Assembly (NCBI GenBank): GCA_946478985.1
Contig: CAMLDZ010000028.1
Location: 1 to 33,548, forward strand
Direction: 5' to 3'
From: an uncultured Solimonas sp.
GTDB taxonomy: Bacteria; Pseudomonadota; Gammaproteobacteria; Nevskiales; Nevskiaceae
DNA: 33,548 nucleotides
Below are positions 31,133 through 33,548 of this stretch, in pieces. The position numbers and the translations under genes are program-made. The notes under the pieces are model-generated. The model did not search any database. It was not told where the DNA came from and saw only the letters and a list, made by a program, of their open reading frames with translations. Within the stretch, counting starts at the first letter, position 1, and each line of letters begins with the position of its first letter.

Positions 31133-33163
31133 TCAGGCCGGCGACTGGCCGCGCCAGTCGTAGTCGGTCGACGCCTGCGCAAACTGCAGGTACCAGTCGA
31201 TGGCCGCCGGATTCATCATCGCGTCGCGGCTCGCCGCCTTCTCCAGCGGCAGGCCGAGCAGCAGCTTGCGCACCGGCACTTCCATCTTCTTGCCGGTCAG
31301 CGTGTACGGGATCGCCTCGACGGCATAGAGCTTGTCCGGCACGTGACGCGGACTGCAGTCCTGGCGCAGCCTGGCGGCGATCGTGCGTTCGAGCGCCTCG
31401 TCGAGCACGACATCCGGCTTGAGCTTGACGAACATCGGCATGAAGAACTTGCCGCCGGGCAGCTCGACGCAGACGACGAGACTGTCGGCGATCTGCGGAA
31501 TCTGCTCGACACAGCGATAGATCTCGGCGGTGCCGATGCGTACGCCATAACGGTTCAGCGTCGAATCCGAGCGGCCATAGATGTAGCAGCCGCCGCGCGC
31601 ATTGACCTTGATGAAGTCGCCATGCCGCCAGACCGGCTCGCCGTCCTTGGCAAAGACTTCGTAATAGGACTCGCGGTAGCGCTTGCCTTCGGGATCGTTC
31701 CAGAAAAAGATCGGCGCCGAGGGCATCGGGCGGGTCACCACCAGCTCGCCGACTTCGTCGATCAGCTCCTTGCCGTCGTCGCTCCAGGCATGCACGTCGA
31801 TGCCCAGCATGCGGCACTGGATCTCGCCGGCGTAGACCGGCAGCGTCGGCGACGCACCGACCAGGCCGCTGCACACTTCGGTGCCACCGGACTGCGAGGT
31901 CACCCACAGATCCGGCTTCACCGCCCGGTAGAACCAGGCGAAGGTTTCCGGCGTGCTCGGCGCACCGGCGACGAGGACCGATTCAAGCCGCGACAGATCA
32001 TGCTCGCGGCCGGGTTGCAGTCCGGCCTTCTCCATCATCTGCACGAAGGTCGGGCTGCAGCCGAAGTTGGTGGCACCGGTCTGCGCCGCCAGCGTCCACA
32101 GAAAATCGATGTCGGGATGCGTGGGACTGCCGTCGTAGAGCACCGCCTCGCTGCCGGCCAGCAGCGAGGCGATGACCAGGTTCCACATCATCCAGCCGGT
32201 GGTGCTGTAGAAGAACATCACCGAATCGGCGCTCAGATTCAGGTGGAAGTGCATCAGCTTGAGATGTTCCGCCAGCGCGCCGGCGTGGCCGTGCACGATC
32301 GCCTTGGGCAGGCCGGTGGTGCCGGACGAAAACACCACCCACAGCGGATGGTCGTGCGCGACCTGCTCGTAGCGGAACTCCGCCGCCGCCACGTCCGGAT
32401 GATCGAGCATCTGCTGCCAGCTCACCGCGCCGCGGCATTGCGGCAGCGGCTTGGCGGCGTCCAGATACGGCAGCCAGACCACGTGCCGCAGGCTCGGCAA
32501 GGCATCGACGATCGAACGCACTTCGGCGCCGCGGTCGAAATCGCGGCCGCCGAAACGATAGCCGTCCGCCGCGAACAGCAGCTTGGGCTCGATCTGCACA
32601 AAGCGCTCGGTCACCGTCTTGGTGCCGAACTCCGGTGCCGCCGACGACCAGATCGCGCCGATCGCCACCGTCGCCATCATCGCGATGGCCGTCTCCGGCA
32701 CGTTGGGCATGTAGGAGACGACGCGATCGCCCGGTGCGACGCCGAGCTTGCGCATCTGCGTCGCCAGGATGCGCACCTGCCGGCCCAGCTCCTGCCAGCT
32801 CAGCTGCGCCAGCGGCCGCGTCTCGCTCAGATGGTGAAACGCCGTCTGGCCGGATGCCGCCTGCTGCTCATAGCGCAACAGGTGCTCGGCGTAGTTGAGC
32901 CGCGCGCCCTCGAACCACTGCGCGCCGACCATCGTGTGGCGATCCAGCACGCGGCGGTACGGCGCACTGGCCTTGACCTTGAAGTAATCCCAGATCGTCG
33001 CCCAGAACGCCTCCGGCTCCTGCACCGACCAGTCCCACAGCGCGTGGTAATCGGCAAAGTCCTGGCCACGCTCGCGGCGCAACCACTCCAGATAGCGCGC
33101 AATCTGCGTGCGCTTCACGAACGCCGCGCTCGGCGTCCACAGCAGTTCGCCTTCCTGCGTCAT
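31133..33163 (-). CDS. aacS: Acetoacetyl-CoA synthetase
   Basis: The protein has 676 residues. ATG 33163 starts MTQEGELLWTPS, the typical N-terminus of this family (ACS_N domain before the AMP-binding domain); the longer frame to 33331 is not coding. The adenylate-forming P-loop is FSSGTTGLPKAIVHG (278-292), followed by TTGWMMWN, and the catalytic lysine lies in LTGKKMEVPVRK (Lys625). It activates acetoacetate, or a related short beta-keto acid, with ATP to the CoA ester in the cytoplasm, feeding it to thiolases such as that at 6899-8095. First large gene of a four-gene operon. Its GAGG ribosome site overlaps the stop codon of a 22-residue leader ORF, suggesting coupled translation. Confidence 0.94.
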   Translation of the reverse strand: MTQEGELLWTPSAAFVKRTQIARYLEWLRRERGQDFADYHALWDWSVQEPEAFWATIWDYFKVKASAPYRRVLDRHTMVGAQWFEGARLNYAEHLLRYEQQAASGQTAFHHLSETRPLAQLSWQELGRQVRILATQMRKLGVAPGDRVVSYMPNVPETAIAMMATVAIGAIWSSAAPEFGTKTVTERFVQIEPKLLFAADGYRFGGRDFDRGAEVRSIVDALPSLRHVVWLPYLDAAKPLPQCRGAVSWQQMLDHPDVAAAEFRYEQVAHDHPLWVVFSSGTTGLPKAIVHGHAGALAEHLKLMHFHLNLSADSVMFFYSTTGWMMWNLVIASLLAGSEAVLYDGSPTHPDIDFLWTLAAQTGATNFGCSPTFVQMMEKAGLQPGREHDLSRLESVLVAGAPSTPETFAWFYRAVKPDLWVTSQSGGTEVCSGLVGASPTLPVYAGEIQCRMLGIDVHAWSDDGKELIDEVGELVVTRPMPSAPIFFWNDPEGKRYRESYYEVFAKDGEPVWRHGDFIKVNARGGCYIYGRSDSTLNRYGVRIGTAEIYRCVEQIPQIADSLVVCVELPGGKFFMPMFVKLKPDVVLDEALERTIAARLRQDCSPRHVPDKLYAVEAIPYTLTGKKMEVPVRKLLLGLPLEKAASRDAMMNPAAIDWYLQFAQASTDYDWRGQSPA

Positions 33164-33173
33164 CGCCGGCGCC

Positions 33174-33242
33174 TCAACCCAGCACGGCGGCAAAGACGAC
33201 GCGGCGCGGTGCGGCCACCGCGGCAGAATCAATCGAACGCAT
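33174..33242 (-). CDS. 22-residue leader ORF directly upstream of aacS
   Basis: ATG 33242 is preceded by GAGGAG with 6-nt spacing, a better ribosome site than that of aacS itself. The peptide begins MRSIDSAAVAAPRR and ends VVFAAVLG. Its TGA lies 10 nt before the aacS ATG and overlaps the GAGG used by aacS. This geometry fits translational coupling or leader-peptide control. The peptide has no codon runs for one amino acid apart from Ala (7 of 22). It could also be a chance frame in GC-rich DNA. Confidence 0.4.
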   Translation of the reverse strand: MRSIDSAAVAAPRRVVFAAVLG

Positions 33243-33456
33243 GACGCTCTCCTCGACAGGACGGGCGCGCTGCCAGGGCACGGGCGGCAAAGGCCCGGCA
33301 CGACAGCGCGACGATTGGCCGCTGTCCCCATATCGAACGCTGAGCGCAGGGATGCGGACTCTTGCCACGCAGTCTAGGCAGCGCCCCGGACCGCAACCGC
33401 TACCCCGACGGGTAGTTTTGCCGCACCGCCCGCGAGCACTACCCGCGACGGTCCCG

Positions 33457-33462
33457 TAAAAT
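33457..33462 (+). promoter_or_regulatory. Likely -10 box of the tRNA-Arg gene
   Basis: TAAAAT matches the -10 consensus at 5 of 6 positions and is followed by a GC-rich discriminator, as in stringently controlled stable-RNA promoters. I found no good -35 at normal spacing. Confidence 0.4.
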
Positions 33463-33471
33463 ACCCGCCAC

Positions 33472-33548
33472 GCGCCTGTAGCTCAGCTGGATAGAGCATC
33501 GGCCTTCTAAGCCGAGGGTCACAGGTTCGACTCCTGTCAGGCGCGCCA
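33472..33548 (+). tRNA. tRNA-Arg (anticodon UCU)
   Basis: The 77-nt cloverleaf is complete with encoded CCA, ending exactly at the window edge. The acceptor stem GCGCCTG pairs with CAGGCGC; the D-arm (GCTCAGCTGGATAGAGC) and T-arm (ACAGG-TTCGACT-CCTGT) are standard. The anticodon loop in GGCCTTCTAAGCC reads TCT, decoding AGA/AGG. These codons are rare in GC-rich genomes, and such tRNA genes are common integration targets for mobile elements. Confidence 0.97.

Larger units (their letters stand above)
33164..33471. other. Leader and promoter region between aacS and tRNA-Arg
   Basis: It holds a 22-residue leader ORF (33174-33242, minus) next to aacS. A TAAAAT box at 33457-33462 with a GC-rich stretch behind it is the likely tRNA promoter. 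I found no clear promoter for aacS and no other gene. Confidence 0.5.

Noticed and set aside
28997..33244. Long plus-strand frames of 701 and 712 codons
   Set aside because: They mirror the aacS/SDR/reductase genes on the other strand, whose motifs and operon spacing are clear.
33472..33548. tRNA-Arg as a genomic-island attachment site
   Set aside because: The window ends at the CCA, so no integrase or repeated 3' end can be seen; nothing to the left looks mobile.

Overview
The window is high-GC (by eye well above 60%) DNA with dense, mostly operonic genes. It looks like the chromosome of a gammaproteobacterium with a lipid- or steroid-degrading lifestyle, possibly a relative of the Nevskiales/Solimonadaceae. 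That placement is an inference from the gene set (7Fe ferredoxin FdxA, the large ~1600-residue NAD-glutamate dehydrogenase, FadL-like porin, DUF1302/DUF1329 proteins) and was not tested. No transposase, phage gene, CRISPR array or rRNA is visible.

Layout. (1) 1-3600, minus: a DUF1329, YCF48-like, DUF1302 operon; DUF1302 runs off the left edge. (2) 4026-5015, minus: a nitronate-monooxygenase-like flavoprotein. (3) 5440-8095, plus: an HMG-CoA-synthase-like protein fused to a DUF35 zinc-ribbon/OB domain, then an SCP-x-type thiolase. (4) 8268-8924, plus: a MarR regulator. (5) 8982-10238, minus: a FadL-family outer-membrane channel interrupted by one in-frame TAG. (6) 10369-10833, minus: a hotdog thioesterase. 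(7) 10922-11929, plus: an unrecognised secreted protein. (8) 12391-19216, plus: a second, complete DUF1302, DUF1329, YCF48-like, MMPL/RND operon. (9) 19297-20316, plus: a Nudix hydrolase and ferredoxin. (10) 20393-25252, minus: NAD-glutamate dehydrogenase, divergent from a MalT-type LuxR regulator (25451-28150, plus). (11) 28307-33242, minus: a short leader ORF, acetoacetyl-CoA synthetase, two SDRs and a saccharopine-dehydrogenase-like reductase. (12) 33472-33548: tRNA-Arg(UCU).

How it may fit together. The most striking feature is two versions of one envelope module in a single window. Each has an exported DUF1302 protein (probably an outer-membrane barrel), a soluble DUF1329 protein and a YCF48-like beta-propeller; the second also has an inner-membrane MMPL/RND pump. 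Together they could span the envelope and move a hydrophobic substrate. The first DUF1329 carries a Tat signal and the second a Sec-type one. Both copies have a perfect 14-bp-stem hairpin at the DUF1329/YCF48 junction. Around them are acyl-CoA enzymes (thiolase pair, thioesterase, acetoacetyl-CoA synthetase, SDRs) and a FadL porin.

A 19-bp dyad related to GTATGG...CCATCC occurs upstream of the thiolase operon, the MarR gene and the FadL gene. This suggests a small MarR-controlled regulon for uptake and breakdown of a fatty-acid-like or polycyclic compound. All functional linkage is inference from gene content and intergenic motifs.
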